Positions 32,157-41,677 of a DNA stretch of 64,000 bases are shown here, one piece after another (the first letter of the stretch is position 1; each line of letters begins with the position of its first letter). A model generated the notes under the pieces. The model made no database searches and was not told the origin of the DNA. It saw only the letters and a list, made by a program, of their open reading frames with translations. The DNA lies in NCBI RefSeq assembly GCF_900182915.1, contig NZ_FXUG01000008.1, positions 1 to 64,000 on the forward strand. Reading direction: 5' to 3'. The translations under genes were made by a program, and so were the position numbers. This stretch comes from Neorhodopirellula lusitana (GTDB taxonomy: Bacteria > Planctomycetota > Planctomycetia > Pirellulales > Pirellulaceae).

Positions 32157-32294
32157 GTCGCCCGCCTCTCCGAGGCGGGGTGTATTGGAATGGTTTTAAT
32201 TGGCCGCCGTCATTGGCGTGGAGTCTTATTGTACGGAATGCAGGGTACCGACGTTGGAAACGTCGGCGACAGTCGCCCGCCTTTCCAAGGCGGG
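32157..32294. repeat. REP2 triple-palindrome cluster, 5' side of RAYT2
   Basis: Hairpins at 32161-32179, 32248-32266 and 32276-32294 repeat those at 31324-31413, with a wider first gap (68 instead of 24 bases). The first hairpin begins 27 bases upstream of the RAYT2 start codon, so it may also affect its expression. The remaining gap up to the next gene (32295-32815) shows no gene; gtgtctgttctc is repeated near 32740-32768. Confidence 0.85.
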
Positions 32295-32815
32295 GTGGGG
32301 TTCGGGGAGTTCTTCGTTGGCGCCTGGTTGTACGGCTTCTTTCGGGGCTTCGTTGGTCTGTCCGACGCACGTGGAGCCCTGCGGGGCTTGCACGAAAGTG
32401 GTTTCTTGTACCTCGCATTGGATTTGACGAAGTCGACGGTTTGACCGCTTGCGATGTTGGCCACCCGCTCGTCGCCAAATGAGTGCCGTGTGCCCGATAT
32501 GAATTCACCGCACTTGGTAACAAGTTGTAACACTGGAGAACGCGATCCGGAATCGTTTCTCGCCATAACGCATCATTGCGTCTCAACGTACACGGTTGGT
32601 GTGCAGTCACCCTGAATCGTTGACAGGCGAGATTGCGGAACGGAATAAAAGATGGTCCACAATAAAATCGGTCGAACGCCCTCGCGAGGATTCATCGCGA
32701 TAGAATCGATCAAGCGTTCGCTGGTTTTCCATCCTCACTGTTTCGTGTCTGTTCTCGTGTCTGTTCTCATAGAGCACCGGCACCCACGAATCTCTTTTTG
32801 AATTGCACTCGTGTT

Positions 32816-35800
32816 ATGAATCCGATGAGCCAATCTTCTTTTCCAATCTACGTCTTTCCGTTCTTTTGCATGTCGATTGTTTTGTCGGCCGCGGTGAGCC
32901 AGCGACCAGCGAACGGGCAGTCGAGCGTCTCTGACTCGCGACCGCCTGAAGTGGTCGTGTTGAATACGATCGAAGATAACGCTGGTTTCGGGATGGAATT
33001 GCACCGCGTGTCGATCCGAGGAGTCGCTCGCGATTCGGCTGGTAAACCCATTTCAGCAGCCACGGTGTATGTTGCCAGTCAAAACCCGAGGTCTCCCGGT
33101 GGATTTGAGAACCTGCGGGGACAAACCACCTCCGACGAGGCGGGAAGATACGAATTGAGCGACGTGCAATTGCTTGTCAATCGCACTCGCCCCAATCCTC
33201 TTCCAGAACCGGCGGAGGGAGGTTTTGTGGTTTTTGGCGTTGCGGATGGCTACGGAATCACTTGGTCGAAAGAGCACCGATATCGCCCTGAAGAGCGACA
33301 GCAGGCGATCAAACAACAGGATGCACCGATCGACGAAACCGTTCCTGCGTTCTACAGAAATGAGCCGATGGTCGTCGATTTGGATTTTGATCTTCCAGCA
33401 ACTCTGCAGGGACAAATCACCGACGATTTTGGCCAACCGATAGCGGGAGCAACCGTGTCACTCGGGCTGATCCGGAATTGGCGAAATCTCGATGGAGGTG
33501 GAATGTGGTCGTGTCGGTATGTCGGCAAAGTAGAGGAAGTTCGGCCTGTTCCCTTCGGCGCCATTCGTTCGTTGCCAGCCGAACTGCGGGAAACAACGAC
33601 GGGTGCGGATGGTCGCTACCGATTTGATCAACTGCGGCGAGACACAATCTACTTGGGTTTGATTACTCCCGGGCCCCTGTTTGATGCCTACCAGTTTAGC
33701 TTGTCAACGCAGGAGAAAAGAACGTCCAAATCGCGACTGGTCCATACGGGCTACGATGGAACGCTCGGCCGCGAATTCGAGACGCCTCGCGACGTGAATG
33801 TCGTTGTCGTCGACCGGAAGAATGAACGGCCTGTTTCCGATGCAATCGTCACGGCCTATCACAAACGCAAGATTCGTCACGTCGGTTCGCGAGGAAGAAC
33901 GGATGCGAATGGGGAGACGAAACTACGATTGCCGCCGAGCGAACAAGAAGACGACTACGAACTTTGCGTTGAGCCCAGTTCGACTGAGCCGTTGCTGCTA
34001 GAGTCGTTCCGGTTCACGGTACCGAAAAAAGGGCACTCGATCGATGTGCCTGTCAAGTTGCAGCATGCTGCGATCGTCCAAATTCGCTGCGTGGATGCTG
34101 ACTCGGGTAATCCCGTTTCTGGCGTGCGATTCGAATATGAAACTGACACGCACAGCACTCCTCAAACGGTGTCGAGCCAAAGTGTCTACGTGGATCATCC
34201 TGTCACGAATAATCAAGGAATGCTGACGGCCTATTTACCACCAGGTCGCCGCCGCTTCATTGCCCTGGATGATTCCGCTGGTGTGGAGCGGAGCCAGTCC
34301 GTGTCGCTTGATCATGACACGGGGCTTCGTGGCGAATTGGTTGAGTTGGTGGCGGGTGAGACGACGAAGGTTCAGTTTGAAATCCCCTCAGTTCTGGATG
34401 ACTCGAGTTCATGGCCTGCTCGCAAATCCGTGTTTCCAAAGGAATACGCCGAGAAGTGGGATCTACAGGGACGACTGATGCGAGACGCACGCGCGAAAGT
34501 GTCCGTTCGCTTGACTCGAACTTCTGGGAAGAAGCTTGATGCCAAAAAAATGCTCGAGACGTTTCGCAATCTGGATCCCTATCAAGTTCCTAATGTCGAA
34601 GCAATTTTCAACGACACCTTCGATGCGAAATTGCATATGACACCGATGGTGATCACCGTTGACGGTTCGAAGAAGCGGGAGGACACGTACTCAGTGGATA
34701 TCGGATCAAAACTGCCACGACTCGACAGCGATGGCAACGTGCGTCCGACTCGCACCATGGTTTCCAATGGTTTTGAATTTGTGAGTGTCAGCGGTTTTAA
34801 CAACCAAGTCGATGTGAACGAAGCCTCTAAGTCTCGGCACCATATTTCCAGCCTACACGATTTGTGTCGCTGGCCGTTGATACGTCGTATTCGTCCTGGT
34901 CAAACGCCGCCGGAGGACGAGTTGCCTCAGCCCAACATCATCGACTTAGGTGACCGCGTCGCGTTTGAAATGGAGTTGGAACGAGGGGGCGGGAAAATGG
35001 TCTTTCGCCAGGTGTGCGATAAAAAGACCGGTTTCATCTTTGAGTTTGCAGTTGGGCCAACGTTTGATGATTTAGCTGATGTCAGGTTCTATTTCGCCCC
35101 GACAGAGCAGTCCAACGGGTTGATCCTGCCGGGAATGGAGGTGAGCTGGAAGTTGCGAGACAACAAGATCCAGCATTATGAGCTACACCTGATTGATGAA
35201 GTCAAATTGCTTGATGCCATCGCTCCCGAAACTTTTGCGGTCGCGATACCGGCTGGCAGTATGATTGTTGATTATCGCGGAATCTCGAACGATCCCCAAC
35301 AACCGAGGCAGCGTCCCGAGCAGGTTATTGTCAAGTCCGATGTGACCGATACGGTGGCCTACTTGCAACGCACTTCGCCGCTGCTCAAGCGTACAGAAAG
35401 CAAGATCAAGTATGGCCAAAAGGCGCCTGATCTCGAAGTTGCAAGCTGGGTCGGTGCAGGTGGCGAGGCGGAGGCTCCAGATTTGTCTGGCAAAGTGGTT
35501 CTGATTGATTTTTGGGGCATCCATTGTGGTCCGTGTGTAGGGCAACTCCCCGAAGTGCGGAAAGCGGCGACCTATTTCGCTGACAAACCGCTTTTGCTTC
35601 TCGGCTTGCACGACAGCCACACCACGCCGGAGGAACTGCGGGCGTTCGCGGAAAAAGAAGGGCTCACGTTTCAGCTGGCGATCGACAAACCGGCAAGCGA
35701 GCGAGGTTGGTTTGGTGAAACGATGCGAGCCTACGGGATTCGCGGCATTCCAAGTTCTGCTGTTATTGATCAAGAGGGCAACATCGTCTTTGTCGGCAGT

Positions 35801-35842
35801 TTCAAAGAGTCCCTGTTCAAGGTCGAAGAATTGTTGCCTTAA
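32816..35842 (+). CDS. Exported protein with carboxypeptidase-regulatory-like domains and C-terminal TlpA-type thioredoxin domain
   Basis: A 1008-residue protein with a signal peptide (hydrophobic run F-P-F-F-C-M-S-I-V-L-S-A-A-V, cleavage near the N-G-Q). Beta-sandwich regions of the carboxypeptidase regulatory type follow: A-R-D-S-A-G-K-P-I-S-A-A-T-V-Y-V near residue 70, and D-D-F-G-Q-P-I-A-G-A-T-V near 205. A ~400-residue middle part has no known fold. The last ~150 residues form a redoxin/TlpA domain with W-G-I-H-C-G-P-C (Cys ~903 and ~906) and the cis-proline in R-G-I-P-S-S-A-V-I-D. It probably acts as a periplasmic thiol reductase attached to a binding scaffold. ATG 32816 or 32825 both fit. 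Confidence 0.85.
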   Translation: MNPMSQSSFPIYVFPFFCMSIVLSAAVSQRPANGQSSVSDSRPPEVVVLNTIEDNAGFGMELHRVSIRGVARDSAGKPISAATVYVASQNPRSPGGFENLRGQTTSDEAGRYELSDVQLLVNRTRPNPLPEPAEGGFVVFGVADGYGITWSKEHRYRPEERQQAIKQQDAPIDETVPAFYRNEPMVVDLDFDLPATLQGQITDDFGQPIAGATVSLGLIRNWRNLDGGGMWSCRYVGKVEEVRPVPFGAIRSLPAELRETTTGADGRYRFDQLRRDTIYLGLITPGPLFDAYQFSLSTQEKRTSKSRLVHTGYDGTLGREFETPRDVNVVVVDRKNERPVSDAIVTAYHKRKIRHVGSRGRTDANGETKLRLPPSEQEDDYELCVEPSSTEPLLLESFRFTVPKKGHSIDVPVKLQHAAIVQIRCVDADSGNPVSGVRFEYETDTHSTPQTVSSQSVYVDHPVTNNQGMLTAYLPPGRRRFIALDDSAGVERSQSVSLDHDTGLRGELVELVAGETTKVQFEIPSVLDDSSSWPARKSVFPKEYAEKWDLQGRLMRDARAKVSVRLTRTSGKKLDAKKMLETFRNLDPYQVPNVEAIFNDTFDAKLHMTPMVITVDGSKKREDTYSVDIGSKLPRLDSDGNVRPTRTMVSNGFEFVSVSGFNNQVDVNEASKSRHHISSLHDLCRWPLIRRIRPGQTPPEDELPQPNIIDLGDRVAFEMELERGGGKMVFRQVCDKKTGFIFEFAVGPTFDDLADVRFYFAPTEQSNGLILPGMEVSWKLRDNKIQHYELHLIDEVKLLDAIAPETFAVAIPAGSMIVDYRGISNDPQQPRQRPEQVIVKSDVTDTVAYLQRTSPLLKRTESKIKYGQKAPDLEVASWVGAGGEAEAPDLSGKVVLIDFWGIHCGPCVGQLPEVRKAATYFADKPLLLLGLHDSHTTPEELRAFAEKEGLTFQLAIDKPASERGWFGETMRAYGIRGIPSSAVIDQEGNIVFVGSFKESLFKVEELLP

Positions 35843-36083
35843 GATCGCTCTCGTCGCAGAATGACGCAGAGTTGAAATCTCCGTGAGGCTTAGACCAATT
35901 GATCGAACAAAAGCTCTCTTGCGGTCAGATTGGTCGCGTGACGGCCGGCGCGCGATTCAGGGAAACGTGCAGCCGAGTCAAAACGTCTTCAAGTCAACTT
36001 GCACAACTGCCATGGCATGTTTCTGAAGCTGGGGCCAACCAGCACCGCTTTTGCTTGATGCCGTTTGTTGGCAACCGCCCTGG

Positions 36084-37190
36084 CTACAGGATGCTGGCGG
36101 GTGCGACGGCGTGTTCTTTGATGAGACGCTCGATTAGGTCTTGGACCTCGACACCGTCGGCTTCGGCGGCAAAGGTGGGCACGATTCGGTGGCGTAGGAC
36201 TGGCAATGCGAGTGCGAGCACGTCGTCGATGGAAACGTGGGTGCGTCCGTATAGCAACGCTCGAGCCTTCGCCGCCAAGACCAGTTGTTGGCTAGCTCGC
36301 GGGCCAGGGCCCCACTGGATCCATTCTCTTACCCAGTCTTTGGCTTCGGGTTGGTTGGGGCGCGCGTCACGCACCAAATCAATCACCCATTCTTTGACGT
36401 GGGGCGGCAAGGGCACGCGGCGTACGAGTGATTGGAACTGCACGATTTGTTCGCCGGTAACCACGTGTTGCACTTCTTGTGGTTGCCCGGACGTGGTGCG
36501 GTCGATGATTTCGGACTCTTCGTCGCGGCTGGGGTAAGTGACCACCACGTGGAACAGGAATCGGTCTCGTTGAGCTTCGGGCAGCGGGTAGGTGCCTTCT
36601 TGCTCGATCGGATTTTGGGTCGCCAGTACAAAGAAAGGTTCGGCGAGAGGGAACGTGTGCCCGCCAGCGGTAACCTCATGTTCTTGCATCGCTTCCAGCA
36701 GCGCCGCTTGCGTCTTCGGCGGCGTCCGATTGATCTCGTCCGCCAGTAGCATCTGTGTGAAGATTGGACCTTTGCGGAACACCATTTCTCGGCGTCCGGT
36801 CTCGTGGTCCTCTTGAATGATGTCGGTACCAGTGATGTCGCCAGGCATCAGGTCAGGCGTGAACTGGATGCGGCGGAAGTCTAGGCTCATTGACGATGCT
36901 AGCGTTCGCACCATCAGAGTCTTAGCGAGTCCGGGAACGCCTTCCAGCAAGCAGTGACCGCGAGCCAAAATTGCAATCAGAAGTTGTTCGACGACTTCGT
37001 CTTGGCCGACGACAACGCGGCTGACCTGTTCCTTGACTTGGTTGACGCTGTGGATCAGTGCTTCGGCGGCGGCGACATCACTGTTGAGAGTCGCTTCGTC
37101 AGTTGAGCTGGCATCGCCCGAACTGGCATCGCCGCCATTCCCGTTGGCGGTGTTGCTGGATTCGTTAGGGCGGGGTGGAGGAGTGACCAT
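36084..37190 (-). CDS. MoxR-family AAA+ ATPase
   Basis: 368 residues: a Gly/Ser/Asn-rich N-terminal tail (~1-38), then the AAA+ core with Walker A G-V-P-G-L-A-K-T (84-91). Walker B is L-L-A-D-E-I-N-R, and sensor 1 is in [21 protein letters not shown] helical lid follows. MoxR ATPases act as chaperones with DUF58 and VWA proteins; here the DUF58 gene lies 13 kb away (49838) rather than adjacent. The gaps on both sides (35843-36083 and 37191-37423) contain nothing recognised. Confidence 0.92.
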   Translation of the reverse strand: MVTPPPRPNESSNTANGNGGDASSGDASSTDEATLNSDVAAAEALIHSVNQVKEQVSRVVVGQDEVVEQLLIAILARGHCLLEGVPGLAKTLMVRTLASSMSLDFRRIQFTPDLMPGDITGTDIIQEDHETGRREMVFRKGPIFTQMLLADEINRTPPKTQAALLEAMQEHEVTAGGHTFPLAEPFFVLATQNPIEQEGTYPLPEAQRDRFLFHVVVTYPSRDEESEIIDRTTSGQPQEVQHVVTGEQIVQFQSLVRRVPLPPHVKEWVIDLVRDARPNQPEAKDWVREWIQWGPGPRASQQLVLAAKARALLYGRTHVSIDDVLALALPVLRHRIVPTFAAEADGVEVQDLIERLIKEHAVAPASIL

Positions 37191-37423
37191 GCGAACAACT
37201 TATCGAGCAGAGGGGCCAAGGTTGGCGAGGGAGGAAGGACTGCCACACTATCGAGGATTGTCCCACTATATCAGCGATCACCGATTTTATCAGCGATCCC
37301 CGTTTTCGCTAAATCCGTGCTCTCGAGAAGCGATACGCGGTGGCAGCGATATTGTCTGGCAGCCTTTTTAAATGGCACCCGAATGGTGGCGATTCAGTCT
37401 TGGTTGCGTTTTGACTTGCCAGC

Positions 37424-38776
37424 CTACAGCAGATCAGGATCTGACAGGTTCAGGTCGATTCCGGAGCCGCCGTCTTGCAAGTGATCGTTGACATCGTCGC
37501 TGAGGTGATCGAGTTGGCTATCGGAGGCGCTGAGTGTGCCGTCTTTCAGCTTTTCTCGCAGCTTCGCTTTGGTTGCGCGGATTCGTTCGTTGCGTTCCTC
37601 GACTTTGGCTTCCCGTCGTTTCAGCTTGACGTAACGTTTCTTGAACGCAGCCTCGGCTTTTTCAAGGTTAGCGATCCGTTGTTTTTCGTCCTCGCTCGGT
37701 CCGGACGATTTCGCACTCGCAACGCTCGTGTTGACTCCGCTTGTTGCATACGAACCGGTGGGTTGCAGGGGCGGTTGTAGTCCACGCCAGCGACGGAAGA
37801 TCCAAGGGCTCAGGAAGATTCCGTTTGCGGCGATCATCATCATTCCGAACGTGGCCATGCCCAGGAACAATGCGATCCCGCCGTGGACCGCCACGGCGAT
37901 CGCTAGCGTGATTGGCCGAGTGAGCTTGGGCCAGATTAATGCACAGTAAAAGATTTCCCAAAACAGGGTGATGTGGGTGAGGCCGGTGAAGAAAGTCGGG
38001 TATTCCGACAGGAACGTCACGTCGATTGACTGGTACTCGTAGTTGCCGATCGCGTACCAGAACGCGGTGCCGTCCCACCAAAGTTGGCCGCGACCCTTTG
38101 CGAGTCCACCGAACAAATAGATCACGCACATGTGGACCTGCAACAACCGAGTCGCCACGTTGGCGACCGTGCTGGGCACGTCGGCGGGGAATAGCCAGCT
38201 AGCGTATTCCGTTGTTGCGGCTTTGGAATCTTTGTTGCTGTTTTCGGAGGCGGCTTCTTCGCGTCGTCGTCTTAGCCAGGCGTCGATTGAAAATACCGCT
38301 CCGCACGGCGTGAACGCCAAGTACATCGCACAGTAGGTGACGATTTGGTCCAGGCCGAAGAGGCTGCCCAGCAATCGATGCAGGATCATCAGTTGCAAGA
38401 ACCACGCCAGCGGCCCGCTGATCCGAGTGAGGAAGCCGACCATGAAGGCGGCCGATGCGGCGATGGCTAACAGATGGTGGATCCAAATGAACGTCGGGCT
38501 GTCGATGGACCACAGGTAAGACCACGCGGCGGTGGACTCGCCAAAGGTGCCGTTGTGAAGTGCTCGCGCGGCGTCGTTGTTGATCCAGGCTTCGGTTCCT
38601 AAGAATGAGCTCAGGTCCATCGCGAGGACGAGGTGGGAATACAGCAGCATTGCTCCGGTGCAAATTCGCAGCACCGCAAGTGTGTCGACGTGTCTGGGCG
38701 TGAACCAGAACCAGTCCCACGCATCGACCAATGAATCAACGCCGTTGCTCAGTTGATCTTTGATTGCGCCGATCAT
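37424..38776 (-). CDS. HTTM-domain membrane protein (vitamin K-dependent carboxylase-like)
   Basis: 450 residues. The start W-F-W-F-T-P-R-H-V-D-T-L-A-V-L-R-I is the typical HTTM entry, followed by six or so membrane helices with T-F-I-W-I-H-H-L-L-A, L-V-chain loops, and L-F-G-G-L-A-K-G-R-G-Q-L-W-W-D-G-T-A-F-W, a conserved HTTM segment. The last ~110 residues form a charged, coiled-coil-prone tail. Carboxylase activity is not implied. Its start overlaps the stop of the upstream partner gene by four bases, so the two are coupled. Confidence 0.88.
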   Translation of the reverse strand: MIGAIKDQLSNGVDSLVDAWDWFWFTPRHVDTLAVLRICTGAMLLYSHLVLAMDLSSFLGTEAWINNDAARALHNGTFGESTAAWSYLWSIDSPTFIWIHHLLAIAASAAFMVGFLTRISGPLAWFLQLMILHRLLGSLFGLDQIVTYCAMYLAFTPCGAVFSIDAWLRRRREEAASENSNKDSKAATTEYASWLFPADVPSTVANVATRLLQVHMCVIYLFGGLAKGRGQLWWDGTAFWYAIGNYEYQSIDVTFLSEYPTFFTGLTHITLFWEIFYCALIWPKLTRPITLAIAVAVHGGIALFLGMATFGMMMIAANGIFLSPWIFRRWRGLQPPLQPTGSYATSGVNTSVASAKSSGPSEDEKQRIANLEKAEAAFKKRYVKLKRREAKVEERNERIRATKAKLREKLKDGTLSASDSQLDHLSDDVNDHLQDGGSGIDLNLSDPDLL

Positions 38777-40011
38777 GATGCCACCTCGTTGGTCGCATTG
38801 GTTGCGGCGTTGTCAGTCGTTTGCTCAGAGGCTTCGCCGGTGTCATTGCCGTTGGCTTCGTCGATCCTGTTCTCGTTTGATTCGTTTTGGGTCTCGCCAG
38901 CTTGCCCGTTCTCCTGCTTCACCTTTTCTCCATCGGGGACCGGTACGGGTTCGGTAACGGTGGGGTCGGTTGGTGGCAGGTCCGGTTGAGGCAACGCTTG
39001 GGGGCGTGTGTCGAGCAAGGTATCCAGCGTGATGGGAATGTCTTCCAGCAGGATGTAGCTGGGCGGATGGTTCAGTGGAGTGCCGGCGGTCGAGAATCCA
39101 ACGAAGTCGGGGATTACATGTTCAATTCGCTCGATGCGAACGGGCTGGCCACCATTTTCGGCTTGCACATGTTCTAGCATCGAAGTCAGGATGGTTTCGT
39201 AGCGTTGCCGCCCCAGTCGCCATGCTTGCAGTTCGCTGGCTGACAAATCGGGGCCGACCAACGTCGCGGCTTCTGGCGGCAAGGCGGGCTGGTAAGCATC
39301 ATGCAGGAATTCCGCCAACATGAAATGTCGGTGATAGAGCAGTCGTGGCCACTGGTCGTCGAGGTTCGGTACTCGCTGTGCTTTGCGATTGGGGTTCGCT
39401 GTCGCATCCGAGCCTGCGTTGCTTCCGACATCCACGGTGACTTCGAACAGATGGCTCGGGCCGGGATCGGGGGCGAAGAAAGCGTAGCCTCGGTCGAGGT
39501 ACAGCATTTGAGAATAGACGGCCAAGGTGTTCATGATCGACGCGACTGAAGGCGACAGCCCGCGAACGCCTCGGCACTGAAATGCCAGCGGTGGAGCGAT
39601 GACGGCGGCCAGGTGAGCGGCGATCAAAAGGCTAGCGATCAGCCGCCCACGCCGATTCGGCGCGGCAGGTTCAACGGTGGAGGCGTTGGTGGCAGACACG
39701 TTGGCGGGCACGTTGGCGGGCACGTTGGCGGGCACGTTGGACCAGGAAAAAAGTGGGGATTGGGGGGAGGACGATGAGCGGGAAATGCGATTGGCCCCGG
39801 CTTTTCCCGCAATTTGCCTGTCGCGTGAGTTTGAACGGGCTGCATGCGGGCCGGGATGAGGCCTAGCTGGGGGCTTGGAGTACTCCGGCGAGTCTTCGTC
39901 ACTTCCAACAAAATAGTCGGTCGCAACAATATGTATAGTATCGGTCACGACGCTAACAACGAGGCCACCCAAGACTGGCGGCCGAATTCCGATCAACTCC
40001 CAGAACTGCAT
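38773..40011 (-). CDS. Membrane protein, partner of HTTM gene
   Basis: 412 residues. A long N-terminal region has a repeated N-V-P-A motif (residues ~90-105), then one membrane helix (~125-145: L-I-A-S-L-L-I-A-A-H-L-A-A-V-I). An extracytoplasmic domain follows with F-F-A-P-D-P-G-P-S-H-L-F-E-V, a segment often seen in planctomycete proteins encoded beside HTTM genes. The C-terminus is an Asn/Glu/Thr-rich tail. The start is uncertain; a shorter start after the repeats is possible. Function unknown. Confidence 0.75.
   Translation of the reverse strand: MQFWELIGIRPPVLGGLVVSVVTDTIHIVATDYFVGSDEDSPEYSKPPARPHPGPHAARSNSRDRQIAGKAGANRISRSSSSPQSPLFSWSNVPANVPANVPANVSATNASTVEPAAPNRRGRLIASLLIAAHLAAVIAPPLAFQCRGVRGLSPSVASIMNTLAVYSQMLYLDRGYAFFAPDPGPSHLFEVTVDVGSNAGSDATANPNRKAQRVPNLDDQWPRLLYHRHFMLAEFLHDAYQPALPPEAATLVGPDLSASELQAWRLGRQRYETILTSMLEHVQAENGGQPVRIERIEHVIPDFVGFSTAGTPLNHPPSYILLEDIPITLDTLLDTRPQALPQPDLPPTDPTVTEPVPVPDGEKVKQENGQAGETQNESNENRIDEANGNDTGEASEQTTDNAATNATNEVAS
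39697..39744. repeat. 12-bp tandem repeat inside coding region
   Basis: cacgttggcggg occurs three times exactly plus a partial fourth, encoding N-V-P-A repeats on the minus strand in the HTTM partner gene. In-frame copy-number change would alter only the linker length. Confidence 0.85.
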
Positions 40012-40013
40012 TC

Positions 40014-41549
40014 ATGCCCAATCAACTGACAAATCACGCTCAGGCCATCTTTGATGCCGCCGTGGACTCGGTCCGCGGGGAAGCGTTGATGCGAGAAAAT
40101 GTGCGTTTCGAGGCCGATGAGATCTGGCTGGGGGAGCAATCGGTCCTCCGCGACGATGTTGATCGAATCGTCTTGGTTGGGGCCGGAAAGGCGTCCGGGG
40201 CGATGGCGGTTGGGATGATTGAGCGATACCGGATGGACCAAAGCCGGTTGCTGTCCGGCGGTGAAGTCAATCGTTCTGGCGGTCCGACTGATCTCGCTGG
40301 CGGAAGGCCGCGGGATTTGGAGTGGATCGGCCATGTTAATGTGCCCGAAGGTTGCGATGTCATTCCCGGTGAACTGGACTGGCCTAGCGGCGTCAAGTTG
40401 CACGCGGCGCGGCCAACCGGCGTGAATGAACCGACATCGGCCGCGATCCAGGGGACTGATCGGATTTTAGAATTGGTTCGCGGTGCGGGGCCACGAGACT
40501 TGGTGGTCGTCTTGATTTCGGGGGGAGGCAGCGCGTTGTTGGTGCGCCCCGCTGGCCAGCTTTCGCTGGATGATTTGTTGACGGTGATTCGTCACCTCAG
40601 TTCCAGTGGCGCGGATATCACGGAACTGAACACGGTTCGCAAACACCTCAGTGCGGTCAAGGGCGGCCGGCTCGCCCAGGCTTGCCAGAACGCGCCGATG
40701 TTCACGTTGATCTTGTCGGATGTCTTAGGGGACCCGCTCGACCTGATTGCGTCGGGGCCGACCGTGCCGGACACTTCCGTTGCCACCGACGCGTTGAGCT
40801 TGTTGAAAAAGTACGATCCGGATCAGTCGTTGCCGCCGTCGGTTTACACTCACCTGGTTGGCCAGGTTGGCAATCGAGTTAGCGCCGATGGCTCATCGGC
40901 CGTGGACTCCAATCGCGCGGCTGAAACGGCAGTGACATTGGTCTTAGGTAACAACGCAGTCGCCGTGGATGCGGGCGGGATTCGAGCGGAGTCGCTGGGG
41001 TACAACCACATCATGCAGTGCGCACGATCGAGCGAAGGTACGGCGGAGTCCGTCGGGCAGCTGCTTGCCGAGATGACCGTCGGGATGCTTCGTAGTGCGG
41101 ACGGCCGGAATGAATCCAGTGACAATGATTCCAGTCGCGATGATTCCAAACACGGCGATCCGACGCGGCATTTTCATGATGCGTTGATCACGGGCGGTGA
41201 ACCGGTGGTCCATCTGGCTGACGCTGGCCGCCGTGGACGAGGCGGGCGAAACCAGCAATTGGTGCTGGCGGCCTACGCGAGGTTGCTGACCATGGAGCTG
41301 ACCGATTCGGAATGGGACCGGTTGGTGATCCTTTCGGGCGGGACCGATGGCGAAGATGGGCCAACCGATGCGGCGGGCGCCTGGGTCGACGGGCGGGTTC
41401 ACACGGCGGCACGGCAAATGAGATTGGAGCCGCAAAGTTATCTGGACCGCAACGATGCGTATTCGTTTTTCGAGCAAGCCGGGGGGCTGTTGATGACCGG
41501 GCCCACGGGCACGAATGTGTGCGACGTGCGGGTGGCTTTGGTGTGTTAA
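40014..41549 (+). CDS. Glycerate 2-kinase (GckA/TtuD, MOFRL family)
   Basis: 511 residues. It resembles class II glycerate kinases that phosphorylate D-glycerate at C2 using ATP. The N-terminal DUF4147 domain has V-L-V-G-A-G-K-A-S-G-A-M-A and L-I-S-G-G-G-S-A-L-L, then T-V-R-K-H-L-S-A-V-K-G-G-R-L-A. The MOFRL domain has I-T-G-G-E-P-V-V and G-R-G-G-R-N-Q-Q-L-V-L-A, ending in G-P-T-G-T-N-V-C-D. It contains slightly longer acidic and Ser-rich inserts (near 360). It is divergent from the HTTM partner gene, with only 2 bases between their starts. Confidence 0.9.
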   Translation: MPNQLTNHAQAIFDAAVDSVRGEALMRENVRFEADEIWLGEQSVLRDDVDRIVLVGAGKASGAMAVGMIERYRMDQSRLLSGGEVNRSGGPTDLAGGRPRDLEWIGHVNVPEGCDVIPGELDWPSGVKLHAARPTGVNEPTSAAIQGTDRILELVRGAGPRDLVVVLISGGGSALLVRPAGQLSLDDLLTVIRHLSSSGADITELNTVRKHLSAVKGGRLAQACQNAPMFTLILSDVLGDPLDLIASGPTVPDTSVATDALSLLKKYDPDQSLPPSVYTHLVGQVGNRVSADGSSAVDSNRAAETAVTLVLGNNAVAVDAGGIRAESLGYNHIMQCARSSEGTAESVGQLLAEMTVGMLRSADGRNESSDNDSSRDDSKHGDPTRHFHDALITGGEPVVHLADAGRRGRGGRNQQLVLAAYARLLTMELTDSEWDRLVILSGGTDGEDGPTDAAGAWVDGRVHTAARQMRLEPQSYLDRNDAYSFFEQAGGLLMTGPTGTNVCDVRVALVC

Positions 41550-41677
41550 GACTTCGTTAGCGAAGTGTTCAACTGTTGAAAATTCCTGCTAGACTAGCCC
41601 GCCGACAGCAATCCCGTTGCTGGCAGTCTGCCTCCCTTTCAGGCCATCGTCCGGTTGGCCTCCTTCCTGGAACATCC

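Noticed and set aside
35899-36537. 212-codon plus-strand frame overlapping the MoxR gene
   Set aside because: Most of it is antisense to the MoxR ATPase core and it matches no family.
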